Assembly (NCBI RefSeq): GCF_008124875.1
Contig: NZ_VNIA01000001.1
Span: forward strand, 124,001-188,000
DNA length: 64,000 bases
Direction of reading: 5' to 3'
Source: Tenacibaculum adriaticum
GTDB lineage: Bacteria > Bacteroidota > Bacteroidia > Flavobacteriales > Flavobacteriaceae
Made by a program: the position numbers and the translations under genes. Below are positions 53,614 to 62,177 of the stretch, in pieces. Numbering within the stretch: position 1 is the stretch's first letter; the number at the start of each line of letters is the position of its first letter. The notes beneath the pieces are model-generated. The model was not told where the DNA came from and searched no databases. It saw nothing but the letters and a program-made list of their open reading frames with translations.

Positions 53614-55041
53614 TTAATCTATTTGAGAAACGCGTAAGGTGTTCACCATCCCTTTTTCATCTACTGGCATAGAACTAAGGTTAATTACAAAATCACCAGA
53701 CTTTACAAATCCTTTTTCTACAATTATTTCGTTAATATCTTTTACTGTATCATCGGTATTTAATTCTCTGTCATAATAAAAAGCACGAACTCCCCACAAT
53801 AGATTTAATTTTCCTAAAATTCTTTTCTCAGATGAAAAAGCAATTACATGCGATTTAGGTCTCCATGCAGAAATTTGAAACGCTGTATACCCACTGTTAG
53901 TTAATGTTGAAATAGCCGAAGCTTTCATATCATCTGCCATTTGAGCAGCATGATGACAAACAGATTTCGTTATAAAACGGTTCGTACGAATATGTGGTGG
54001 CTCATGTGGCACTTTAATTAAAGTAGAAAACTCAACACTTCCAATAATTTCTGTCATTTTCTGAATCACTTTTATTGGGTGTTTTCCCACTGATGTTTCA
54101 CCTGATAGCATAACTGCATCAGCACCATCCATAATTGAGTTAGCTACATCATTCACCTCAGCACGTGTTGGTACTGCATTTTCAATCATCGTCTCCATCA
54201 TTTGTGTAGCAATAATTACAGGTATTCTTGCTTTTTTAGCTCTTTGTACCAACATTTTTTGAATAAGTGGTACATCTTGCATCGGTATTTCTACCCCTAA
54301 ATCTCCACGAGCAACCATTAATCCATCACAATAAGGAATTAAAGCATCAATATTTTCTACTGCTTCTGGTTTTTCAATTTTAGCAATTACAGGTACTCTA
54401 TAACGTGAATTTTGTTTAATGATGTCACGCAACATTCGTAAATCTTCTGGATTTCTAACAAAAGAAAGTGCTACCCAATCGACTTCTTGTTCTAACGCAA
54501 AAATAACATCCTTTTTATCTTTCTCTGTTAGTGCTGGTAATGATATATTCGTATTTGGTAGGTTAACTCCTTTTTTTGACTTCAAAGCTCCACCAACAAC
54601 AACTTTAGTTTTTACTTCTTTTTGTTTATCTGTAGAAACAACTTCAAACTGCAATTTACCATCATCTACTAAAATGTTTTCTCCTGGTTTTACATCTTTA
54701 GGAAAACGTTGGTAGGTCATAAAAGCTTTATCTTTTGTACCAACACACTTTTCTGTAGTAAATATAAACGTTTCTCCTGCTTTTACCTCCACTTCATCTT
54801 CCATAATTCCTACACGTAATTTTGGCCCTTGTAAATCAGCTAAAATTGCTACATTATAACCTTTTTCTTCATTAATCTCTCTAATTTGCTGAATCCGTTC
54901 TTTTACAATATCGTAATCAGCGTGAGAAAAATTTACTCTAAATACATTTACTCCAGCTGCTGCCATTTCCGTTAAAATTTGTTTAGTATTGGTTGCAGGG
55001 CCTAGAGTGGCAACTATCTTCGTTTTTTTGTTATGAGGCAT
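53614..55041 (-). CDS. pyk: Pyruvate kinase
   Basis: 475 aa. Family phrases KIVATLGPAT, VFRVNFSHADYD, the signature IPVIAKIEKPEAVENIDALI (catalytic Lys), DGLMVARGDLGVEIP and the C-terminal allosteric domain. It makes pyruvate and ATP from PEP in glycolysis. Last gene of a five-gene operon starting at acpP, with the IPExxxVDY gene 3 bases ahead. Confidence 0.96.
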   Translation of the reverse strand: MPHNKKTKIVATLGPATNTKQILTEMAAAGVNVFRVNFSHADYDIVKERIQQIREINEEKGYNVAILADLQGPKLRVGIMEDEVEVKAGETFIFTTEKCVGTKDKAFMTYQRFPKDVKPGENILVDDGKLQFEVVSTDKQKEVKTKVVVGGALKSKKGVNLPNTNISLPALTEKDKKDVIFALEQEVDWVALSFVRNPEDLRMLRDIIKQNSRYRVPVIAKIEKPEAVENIDALIPYCDGLMVARGDLGVEIPMQDVPLIQKMLVQRAKKARIPVIIATQMMETMIENAVPTRAEVNDVANSIMDGADAVMLSGETSVGKHPIKVIQKMTEIIGSVEFSTLIKVPHEPPHIRTNRFITKSVCHHAAQMADDMKASAISTLTNSGYTAFQISAWRPKSHVIAFSSEKRILGKLNLLWGVRAFYYDRELNTDDTVKDINEIIVEKGFVKSGDFVINLSSMPVDEKGMVNTLRVSQID

Positions 55042-55044
55042 AGG

Positions 55045-55515
55045 TTAAAAAATTAAAAATTCTTTAGATTTTAATGTGTTTGTGTCAATTATGTATGAGG
55101 TGATTATTTGTGGAATCTGATTTATTTTTTCAATAGATTTTACTATATATTCAAATTCAACATCTCCTTCTAATTTCAGGAAATAATCTACTCTTTTTTT
55201 TTCGGGCACTAAAAAGGTACGAGTTTCACTTTCGCTAAAAAGACCTGTGGTTATAGATTTGCTTATGGATTTATATACATTCCCTATTATAAACCAATCG
55301 TAATCTAACTTTTTATTTGTGTACTCATAAACCGAATAAAAAGAATTGTTATTTTTATTTTCGAAGTCTAAATCGTAAGACGCTCTTTTAAAATTAACTC
55401 CTAAATGTTTATTTAATAAAAAAGCTAATCGATAATCTTCTAATGTCGAATGGATACCTATTAAATGGTAATCATAACTAGAAAAATCATCAATTTCTAA
55501 CGAATATAACTGCAT
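55045..55515 (-). CDS. IPExxxVDY-family protein
   Basis: 156 aa. The name-giving motif appears as VPEKKRVDYFLKLEG, with V for I at the first position. Typical Bacteroidota protein found next to pyruvate kinase, function unknown. The start MQLYSLEIDDFSSYDYHLIG and the late helix EKINQIPQIITSYIID are soluble and unremarkable. 3 bases before pyk, so translated with it. A link with pyk function is inferred from conserved context. Confidence 0.88.
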   Translation of the reverse strand: MQLYSLEIDDFSSYDYHLIGIHSTLEDYRLAFLLNKHLGVNFKRASYDLDFENKNNNSFYSVYEYTNKKLDYDWFIIGNVYKSISKSITTGLFSESETRTFLVPEKKRVDYFLKLEGDVEFEYIVKSIEKINQIPQIITSYIIDTNTLKSKEFLIF

Positions 55516-55600
55516 AAAAATTTACATTTCTTCTCATGCTAAGTTACTGAATGTATTAATAATTTTAAATGAAATTAACGAAAACGTTTTCGGCTTTATG

Positions 55601-56338
55601 TTAAGAATTAGTGATTTGATTTTGAAAAGTAAAATACACTCTTTTTGCAGCCATTTCTTCTGCTTTCTTTTTTGATGTAGATCTTCCTTTAGCTATTTTT
55701 TGTCCATCAATAGTAATACGAACGCTAAAATGTTTTTTAGTTTGATTTCCTGTGTCTTCATAACTTTCAAAGTTATATTTCTTTTTAGTTTTTTGACACC
55801 ATTCAATTATCAACCCTTTATAACTAGAAATCTTTCCTTCTAATCTTTCAATATCCACATAAGGAGTTATTACTTGATCATAAATAAATTGATGACAATA
55901 ATTATAACCTCTATCTAAATAAATGGCACCTACTAAAGCTTCAAAAATATTACCATGAATATTATCTCCAACTTGATCTCTGGAAACATTACTTCTTACA
56001 AATCGAATTAAATCTAAATCTTTACCAAGTTTATTTAAATTCTCACGACTAACAACTTTAGATCGCATTTGAGTTAAATATCCTTCATCTCCTTTTGGTG
56101 ATTCTTTATAAAGATAAGAAGCTATTACCGATCCTAAAATAGCATCACCTAAAAACTCTAATCGCTCGTAGTTAATAGGTTTTCCAGTTTTATCTGTCAT
56201 TTTTAAAGAGCGATGTGTAAACGCCTTTTTATAATGATTTAGTACAACTGGTTTAAAATTTAATAAATCTTTAAGGTCATAGTAGAAGTCTTCGTCTTCT
56301 TTAGTTTTTGGCCGAACTATTTTACGAAGAAAATTCAT
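55601..56338 (-). CDS. rnc: Ribonuclease III
   Basis: 245 aa. Endonuclease domain with NYERLEFLGDAILGSVIASYLY (metal-binding Glu/Asp), a second acidic site in NIFEALVGAIYLD, and a C-terminal double-stranded RNA-binding domain (about 170-240, with TKKHFSVRITIDGQKIAKG and SKKKAEEMAAKRVYF). It cuts double-stranded RNA in rRNA and mRNA maturation. 7 bases after fabF, same operon. Confidence 0.95.
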   Translation of the reverse strand: MNFLRKIVRPKTKEDEDFYYDLKDLLNFKPVVLNHYKKAFTHRSLKMTDKTGKPINYERLEFLGDAILGSVIASYLYKESPKGDEGYLTQMRSKVVSRENLNKLGKDLDLIRFVRSNVSRDQVGDNIHGNIFEALVGAIYLDRGYNYCHQFIYDQVITPYVDIERLEGKISSYKGLIIEWCQKTKKKYNFESYEDTGNQTKKHFSVRITIDGQKIAKGRSTSKKKAEEMAAKRVYFTFQNQITNS

Positions 56339-56345
56339 ACTTACA

Positions 56346-57596
56346 TTAGTCTAATTTTTTAAAGACAACACAAGCATTATGTCCACCAAAACCAAATGTA
56401 TTACTCATCGCTACTTTAATATCTCTCTTCTGAGCCTTATTTAAAGTTAAATTCAACTCCGGATTAATATTTTCATCCACCACAGAATGGTTTATTGTTG
56501 GAGGAACAATTCCGTGTTTCATTGCTAAAATAGTCGCAATCGCTTCTATTCCTCCAGCAGCACCTAATAAGTGCCCTGTCATAGATTTTGTAGAATTGAT
56601 ATTGATATTTTTAGCATGATCACCAAAAACTTCAGATATCGCCTTTAATTCAGCTACATCACCTAGCGGTGTTGAAGTTCCGTGAGTATTAATATGATCT
56701 ACTTCTTCTGGTTGAAGCCCAGCATTTTGAAGACAATTTTTCATAACTGCAATTACCCCAACTCCTTCAGGATGTGGCGCAGTCATGTGGTATGCGTCCG
56801 ATGATAATCCACCACCTAAAACTTCTGCATAAATTTTTGCTCCACGTGCTTTAGCATGTTCGTATTCTTCAAAAACCAATGCACCAGAACCTTCTCCTAA
56901 AACAAAACCGTCTCGCTCTGCGTCAAAAGGTTTTGAAGCAGTTTTTAGATTTTCATTATTGGTAGATAAGGCGTGCATTGCATTAAAACCTCCCATACCT
57001 GCTATAGTAACTGCGGCTTCAGAGCCACCAGTTACAACAACATCACAATGTCCTAAACGAATGTAGTTTAAGGCATCTATCATAGCGTTTGCTGCAGATG
57101 CACAAGCAGATACTGTAGTGTAATTAGGCCCCATAAATCCATTTTTAATAGATATATTTCCTGGAGCAATATCTGCAATCATTTTAGGAATAAAGAAAGG
57201 GTTGAATTTTGGTGTTCCATCTCCAGAAGCAAATTCTAATACTTCATTCTGAAAAGTTTCTAAACCACCAATACCTGCTCCCCAAATTACTCCTACTCGA
57301 AGTTTATCAACTTCTTCTAGGTTTAACTTAGCATCTGCGATTGCTTCATCAGAAGCTACCATTGCATATTGCGTAAACCTATCCATTTTACGCGCCTCTT
57401 TTCTATTAATGAAATCGGTCGCGTTAAAATTTTTCAACTCACATGCGAAACGAGTTTTGAACTTGGCAGCATCAAAATACGTAATAGGTGCTGCTCCGCT
57501 AACTCCGTTAACCAAACCGTTCCAATACTCTTCAATATTATTTCCTATTGGCGTTAATGCGCCAAGTCCAGTGACTACAACTCGTTTTAATTGCAT
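56346..57596 (-). CDS. fabF: Beta-ketoacyl-ACP synthase II
   Basis: 416 aa. Active-site Cys in TVSACASAANAMIDAL, His in HINTHGTSTPLGDVAEL and His in STKSMTGHLLGAAGGIEA: the Cys-His-His triad is complete. It extends acyl-ACP chains in fatty acid synthesis. 7 bases after acpP, as in most flavobacteria. Confidence 0.97.
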   Translation of the reverse strand: MQLKRVVVTGLGALTPIGNNIEEYWNGLVNGVSGAAPITYFDAAKFKTRFACELKNFNATDFINRKEARKMDRFTQYAMVASDEAIADAKLNLEEVDKLRVGVIWGAGIGGLETFQNEVLEFASGDGTPKFNPFFIPKMIADIAPGNISIKNGFMGPNYTTVSACASAANAMIDALNYIRLGHCDVVVTGGSEAAVTIAGMGGFNAMHALSTNNENLKTASKPFDAERDGFVLGEGSGALVFEEYEHAKARGAKIYAEVLGGGLSSDAYHMTAPHPEGVGVIAVMKNCLQNAGLQPEEVDHINTHGTSTPLGDVAELKAISEVFGDHAKNININSTKSMTGHLLGAAGGIEAIATILAMKHGIVPPTINHSVVDENINPELNLTLNKAQKRDIKVAMSNTFGFGGHNACVVFKKLD

Positions 57597-57603
57597 ATAA
57601 TTC

Positions 57604-57840
57604 TTACTTTTTTGCTTCTTCTATATAGCTAACTGCTTGACCAACTGTTCCGATGTTCTCTGCTTGATCGTCTGGAATTTGAATATCAAATTCTTTTTCG
57701 AACTCCATGATTAACTCAACAGTGTCTAAAGAATCTGCTCCTAAATCATTTGTGAAGCTAGCTTCGTTAGTTACTTCGTTATCGTCTACTCCTAATTTAT
57801 CAACGATAATAGCTTTTACTCTTGATGCAATGTCTGACAT
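57604..57840 (-). CDS. acpP: Acyl carrier protein
   Basis: 78 aa, acidic. The 4'-phosphopantetheine site is the Ser in [17 protein letters not shown]. First gene of the acpP-fabF-rnc-IPExxxVDY-pyk operon. Carrier of growing acyl chains. Confidence 0.97.
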   Translation of the reverse strand: MSDIASRVKAIIVDKLGVDDNEVTNEASFTNDLGADSLDTVELIMEFEKEFDIQIPDDQAENIGTVGQAVSYIEEAKK

Positions 57841-57871
57841 AATTTTCTAATTTTTAAATTTAAAATCGGGG

Positions 57872-57879
57872 CAAAAATA
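57872..57879 (-). promoter_or_regulatory. -7 box (TAnnTTTG) of the acpP operon
   Basis: The minus strand reads TATTTTTG, exact, 32 bases before the acpP ATG. Confidence 0.65.
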
Positions 57880-58009
57880 CAAATCTTACGTTTTAATTCT
57901 AATTTTTCCTCAAAAATGTGAAGTCTAAATTAAAAAAATCTTTTGTTATAGACGACACGTTGTTAATATTTATTCTTTTTTTTGCAGTAACAACACAATT
58001 AATATAAAA

Positions 58010-58579
58010 ATGAAACGTATTGTAATTTTTGCTTCGGGCTCTGGTACCAATGCCGAAAATATTATTAAGTATTTTCAATTTACCCAAACTGCTATTGTTA
58101 CTCGTGTCCTGTCTAACAACGAACGTGCCAAAGTTTTTGACCGGTGTAAGGGGTTAAAAATAAGCTTTTTACATTTTAAAAAAGACTCTTTTTCTACTTC
58201 AGACGAAATATTAAATTTACTAAAAAAAGAAGCCGACTACATTGTTTTGGCGGGTTTTTTATGGAAAGTTCCTAGTAAAATTGTAACTGCTTTTCCTAAT
58301 AAAATAATTAATATTCATCCTGCACTTTTACCAAAATATGGTGGAAAAGGAATGTATGGAATGCATGTTCATAAAGCTGTAAAAGAAAATAATGAAAAAG
58401 AAACTGGTATTACAATCCATTATGTAAATGAAAAATATGATGAAGGAGCAATCATTTTTCAAGAAAAAATAGCTATTTCTTCGGAAGATACTCCAGAAAT
58501 AATTGCGCAAAAAGTACATTTATTAGAATATAAGTATTTTCCGAAAGTAATTGAAGAGGTTATTTTAAAAAATGAGTAA
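58010..58579 (+). CDS. purN: Phosphoribosylglycinamide formyltransferase
   Basis: 189 aa. PurN phrases: IVIFASGSGTNAENIIKYF, LAGFLWKVPSKIV, IINIHPALLPKYGGKGMYG (N-x-H catalytic pair with a later Asp in YDEGAIIFQEK). It adds a formyl group to GAR in purine synthesis using 10-formyl-THF. Overlaps the start of the RNase H gene by 8 bases. Divergent from the acpP operon. Confidence 0.95.
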   Translation: MKRIVIFASGSGTNAENIIKYFQFTQTAIVTRVLSNNERAKVFDRCKGLKISFLHFKKDSFSTSDEILNLLKKEADYIVLAGFLWKVPSKIVTAFPNKIINIHPALLPKYGGKGMYGMHVHKAVKENNEKETGITIHYVNEKYDEGAIIFQEKIAISSEDTPEIIAQKVHLLEYKYFPKVIEEVILKNE

Positions 58580-59210
58580 ACAAAAAAAATATTACGTTGT
58601 TTGGAAAGGAAAAAAAACAGGTGTTTTTACTTCTTGGGATGTTTGTAAAAAACAAATAACTGGATTTGAAGGCGCACAATACAAATCTTTTGCAGACAAA
58701 GCTGAAGCCGAAAAAGCGTTTACCAAAAGCTATAACGATTATAAAGGTAAAAACACTAAAAAAACTATCCTTTCTGCTACTGAAAAAGCACAATACGGAA
58801 GTCCTATTTTAAAAAGTTTAGCTGTAGATGCTGCTTGTTCAGGTAACCCTGGAAAGCTAGAATATCGAGGCGTATTAACCGATTCTAAAAAGCAAGTTTT
58901 TATCCAAGGTCCGTTTGAAAAAGGCACTAATAATATTGGTGAATTCTTAGCTTTGGTACACGGTTTAGCCTTATTAAAAAGTAAAAACCTACCAGATTTC
59001 CCTATTTATTCGGATTCTAAAATTGCAATGAGCTGGGTAAAAAAGAAACAATGTAGAACCAATCTTGAGTTCTCTTCTAAAAACAAAGTGCTCCTTGATT
59101 TAATAAAACGTGCCGAAAAATGGTTACAAGAGAACACTTATAAAAATCCAATTTTAAAGTGGGAAACCAAAGCTTGGGGTGAAATTCCTGCAGATTTTGG
59201 CAGAAAATAA
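58572..59210 (+). CDS. Ribonuclease H with viroplasmin-like N-terminal domain
   Basis: 212 aa. N-terminal viroplasmin/caulimovirus-type RNA-DNA hybrid-binding domain (about 5-50; YYVVWKGKKTGVFTSWDVC and FADKAEAEKAF) followed by an RNase H domain (about 75-212) with acidic residues in LAVDAACSGNPG, GTNNIGEFLALVHG, YSDSKIAMSW and the final EIPADFGRK. It removes RNA from RNA-DNA hybrids. It overlaps the end of purN by 8 bases and ends 1 base before the stop of the convergent lipoprotein gene. Confidence 0.92.
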   Translation: MSKQKKYYVVWKGKKTGVFTSWDVCKKQITGFEGAQYKSFADKAEAEKAFTKSYNDYKGKNTKKTILSATEKAQYGSPILKSLAVDAACSGNPGKLEYRGVLTDSKKQVFIQGPFEKGTNNIGEFLALVHGLALLKSKNLPDFPIYSDSKIAMSWVKKKQCRTNLEFSSKNKVLLDLIKRAEKWLQENTYKNPILKWETKAWGEIPADFGRK

Positions 59211-59211
59211 A

Positions 59212-59610
59212 TTATTCTTTTATAAAACTCATTAACAAATCAACCAATGGTTTTAATTCCGCTGGCGGATGACCATCATCAAAAGTGGATGAAATATACT
59301 CTTTACCCCCCTGTTTAACAGTAACTGTTGCATGCAATGCTCCGTCGTGTAGTCTTTCTTTAGTAGGCGCCTCTAAATCTTTCATCTCTTCCAAAGTAAT
59401 TTTACTAATTATCTCATTTAGTTTTTTTAAATTTTCTGAAGATATTGTTACTATTTTTTGTTTTTGGTTTGTAGCATATGATAGTTGATTACCAACAACT
59501 ATTAATTTTTTAGAACTCCCTCGCGTCATTGCTTCGTAAGTAACATCAGTTTTTTGCGATGCACAACTCATCATCAATAATAAAAAAGTAAATGTTAAAA
59601 GTCCTTTCAT
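59212..59610 (-). CDS. Small lipoprotein of unknown function
   Basis: 132 aa. Lipobox LMMSC near residue 16, then ASQKTDV. No motif with known function: the mature part has a beta strand pair around KLIVVGNQLSYATNQ, a helix (SENLKKLNEIISKITLEEM) and a tail with TVTVKQGGKEYISSTFDDGHPP. Probably in the periplasm or inner leaflet of the outer membrane. Single gene; the divergent umuC starts 50 bases upstream of its ATG. Confidence 0.75.
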   Translation of the reverse strand: MKGLLTFTFLLLMMSCASQKTDVTYEAMTRGSSKKLIVVGNQLSYATNQKQKIVTISSENLKKLNEIISKITLEEMKDLEAPTKERLHDGALHATVTVKQGGKEYISSTFDDGHPPAELKPLVDLLMSFIKE

Positions 59611-59660
59611 TTGAATATATTTTTTCTAAAAATACAACATAATAGATTAATTTTACAAGA

Positions 59661-60917
59661 ATGTTTGCACTAATAGATTGTAATAATTTTTACGCGTCTT
59701 GCGAACGGGTGTTTAATCCGAATTTGCAAGGTAAACCCATCGCTATTTTAAGTAATAACGACGGGTGTGTTATCTCGTTAAGTGACGAAGCTAAAGCCTT
59801 ACAACTACCTTTTGGTGCTCCTATTTTTAAGTGGGATCAATTTTGTAAAGAAAAAAATATTCAAGTACTTTCTTCAAATTATCCTTTATACGGAGATATG
59901 AGTGAACGTGTTATGAAAATTATTTCACAATTTTCCCCTGATATCGAAGTATATTCTATCGACGAGGCTTTTTTACAATTTAGAGGGTTTGAAAGTTTTA
60001 ATTTAGATGAATACGGACATCAAATTAGAAATCGTGTTTTACAGTGGACTGGGATTCCTACTTGTGTAGGTGTTGCTACCACAAAAGGATTAAGTAAAGT
60101 TGCAAACAAAATTGCTCGAAAATTTCCAAAAGAAACTGGTGGTGTTTACGTGATTGATTCCGAAGAAAAAAGAATTAAAGCATTGCAATGGACACCCATT
60201 GAAAATGTGTGGGGAATTGGTTATCGACTACAAAAGAAGCTCAAAGCAAAAGGTTGCATAAAAGCATATGATTTCACGCAGTTAAATAGTGAGTGGGTAC
60301 GAAAAAATTTCTCTATTACACTTTGGAAATTACAGCAAGATCTCTTAGGAAATTCAGCCATTGAGTTAGACGAATCAATCACCAAAAAAGCCATTGCGAC
60401 CACACGAAGTTTTGAATACACGTATTCTGATATTGATAATATTAAAGAACGTGTTGCTACATTTGCTATAAGTTGCGCTGAAAAATTACGCAAACAAAAA
60501 AGTAGTTGCCATATGCTCATCGTAACTTTGAGTAGCGACCGACATAAAAAAGAGCTAGCCCAACACTGCGCAAACAAAACAATAATTTTTCCATACCCAA
60601 CAAACTCTTCGTTAGCCATTAGCAAAAGTGCTATTGAAGCGGTAAAAAGTATTTACAAAAACGGCATTAAATACAAACGCGCAGGTGTTATCGTTACAGG
60701 TTTGGTGCCCGAAGATAATTTTCAGTTGAATATGTTTATCCATGAAAATCCAAAGCATAAACCCTTAATGAATGCGATTGATCATATCAACAAAAAATAT
60801 AAAGCTGATAAAATTAAATTAGGAAGTCAGGATTTAGAACGCACTTGGAAAATGCGCCAAGAAAGGTTATCTCCAAAATACACCACTAATATTAAAGATA
60901 TAATTAAGGTAATATGA
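59661..60917 (+). CDS. umuC: Y-family translesion DNA polymerase, UmuC-like
   Basis: 418 aa. UmuC palm motifs: MFALIDCNNFYASCERVFNP with the first catalytic Asp, EVYSIDEAFLQF with the second pair, and IPTCVGVATTKGLSKVANKIA (helix-hairpin region). C-terminal little-finger domain present. It copies past DNA lesions as pol V core. It sits before umuD, overlapping by 4 bases (ATGA). The reversed order (polymerase first) is common in Bacteroidota. Likely DNA-damage induced, but no operator was identified. Confidence 0.93.
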   Translation: MFALIDCNNFYASCERVFNPNLQGKPIAILSNNDGCVISLSDEAKALQLPFGAPIFKWDQFCKEKNIQVLSSNYPLYGDMSERVMKIISQFSPDIEVYSIDEAFLQFRGFESFNLDEYGHQIRNRVLQWTGIPTCVGVATTKGLSKVANKIARKFPKETGGVYVIDSEEKRIKALQWTPIENVWGIGYRLQKKLKAKGCIKAYDFTQLNSEWVRKNFSITLWKLQQDLLGNSAIELDESITKKAIATTRSFEYTYSDIDNIKERVATFAISCAEKLRKQKSSCHMLIVTLSSDRHKKELAQHCANKTIIFPYPTNSSLAISKSAIEAVKSIYKNGIKYKRAGVIVTGLVPEDNFQLNMFIHENPKHKPLMNAIDHINKKYKADKIKLGSQDLERTWKMRQERLSPKYTTNIKDIIKVI

Positions 60918-61351
60918 GTATACAATCACAAAGCTTAACTTTTTTTAGTCCGAAAACCTCAAAAAGCGAAGGCGCTATCTTTTTTGATTCTGGAATTTCT
61001 GCTGGATTTCCTTCTCCTGCTGATGACTTTAAAGAAACTCGAATTTCTTTAGATGAAGAGCTAATTCAAAATAAGGAAGCTACATTTTTTGCTAGAGTTA
61101 GTGGGCAATCTATGATTGGCGCAGGTTTAGATGATAATGATTTGCTGGTAATCGATAGAAGTATTGAACCTACTAATAATAAAATTGCCGTTTGTTTTTT
61201 AGACGGAGAATTTACCGTAAAACGCTTACGTGTTGAAGGAGAAAATGTGTGGCTACAACCAGAAAATCCCGATTATCCTATCATCAAAATTACAGAAGAA
61301 AATAATTTTGTTATTTGGGGCATTGTAACCAACGTAATTAAAAGGGTGTAA
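60914..61351 (+). CDS. umuD: UmuD-like self-cleaving protein
   Basis: 145 aa of the LexA/UmuD S24 fold. Cleavage site probably A30-G31 in SAGFPSPADDF. Serine nucleophile S66 in VSGQSMIGAG and lysine K103 in GEFTVKRL. No DNA-binding domain. After RecA-stimulated cleavage it would bind UmuC to form pol V. Translation is coupled to umuC through the ATGA overlap. Confidence 0.93.
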   Translation: MSIQSQSLTFFSPKTSKSEGAIFFDSGISAGFPSPADDFKETRISLDEELIQNKEATFFARVSGQSMIGAGLDDNDLLVIDRSIEPTNNKIAVCFLDGEFTVKRLRVEGENVWLQPENPDYPIIKITEENNFVIWGIVTNVIKRV

Positions 61352-61404
61352 ATTTTTATATTTCAAGAAAAAAACTACTTTTATCAAAACTAAAAACTAT
61401 ATCT

Positions 61405-62106
61405 ATGGAAAATACATTTAATGACAAAGTACTATTATCTGCTGGCACCGATATTGAACGAATAGAATTTTACAAAAAGACTTACACACATGTTGCTGGT
61501 GGTGTATTACTATTTATAATTTTTGAATATTTGTTCTTACAAAGTAATTCTATTGTAGAATTTGCCTTATCAATGACACAAGGTTATAAATGGTTATTAT
61601 TATTAGGAGGGTTTATGTTTATCACCAATTATGCAGAAAGTACCGCCTTAAAATCATCTGATAAAAACTTACAATACTTGGCTTATGCAGGTTATATTTT
61701 TGCTGAAGCTTTTATTTTTATTCCATTGATTTATATGGCAATTTCATATACTGGGAATTTTGATTTAATTCAGCAAGCAGGAATTGTAACACTTACTTTA
61801 TTTGCAGGATTATCTGCTGTTGTATTTGTAACTAAAAAGGACTTTTCTTTTTTACGCGCAGGATTAACTGTTGGAGGTTTTATTGCTATTGGTTTAATTA
61901 TAGCGGGTATCTTATTCGGTTTTAATTTAGGACTTTGGTTCTCAGTCGGAATGTGTGTTTTAGCTGCAGGCTCAATTTTATACCAAACATCTAATTTAAT
62001 ACATAAATTTTCTACTGATGATTATATTCCTGCTGCTTTAGGATTATTTGCGTCATTAATGTTATTATTTTGGTACGTATTACAAATCTTTATGTCTAGA
62101 GACTAA
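61405..62106 (+). CDS. Bax inhibitor-1/YccA-family membrane protein
   Basis: 233 aa with seven hydrophobic helices. Family traits: a charged N-terminus, FMFITNYAESTALKSSDKNL after the second helix, AGYIFAEAFIFIPLIYMA, GIVTLTLFAGLSAVVF and a short C-terminal end. BI-1-like proteins move calcium or protons or interact with FtsH. Inner membrane. Preceded by a weak -7-like box at 61376-61383. Single gene closed by a terminator. Confidence 0.88.
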   Translation: MENTFNDKVLLSAGTDIERIEFYKKTYTHVAGGVLLFIIFEYLFLQSNSIVEFALSMTQGYKWLLLLGGFMFITNYAESTALKSSDKNLQYLAYAGYIFAEAFIFIPLIYMAISYTGNFDLIQQAGIVTLTLFAGLSAVVFVTKKDFSFLRAGLTVGGFIAIGLIIAGILFGFNLGLWFSVGMCVLAAGSILYQTSNLIHKFSTDDYIPAALGLFASLMLLFWYVLQIFMSRD

Positions 62107-62125
62107 ACATCCTCTTTTATCATAT

Positions 62126-62155
62126 AAAAAAGCGACCTTTTAGGTCGCTTTTTAT
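62126..62155. terminator. Bidirectional terminator between the Bax inhibitor-1 gene and sufS
   Basis: agcgacct (62131-62138) with aggtcgct (62142-62149), loop ttt, with A5 before and T5 after. Confidence 0.92.
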
Positions 62156-62177
62156 TTTAATCTTATTTTTCACAAAG

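Noticed and set aside
57959..57993. Inverted repeat gttgtta ... taacaac upstream of purN
   Set aside because: Seven bases with a 22-base spacer; could be an operator, but chance is likely in such AT-rich sequence and no PurR-type site was recognised.
60221..60625. 134-codon minus-strand frame in umuC
   Set aside because: Antisense to a conserved polymerase domain; composition is that of a mirrored coding frame.
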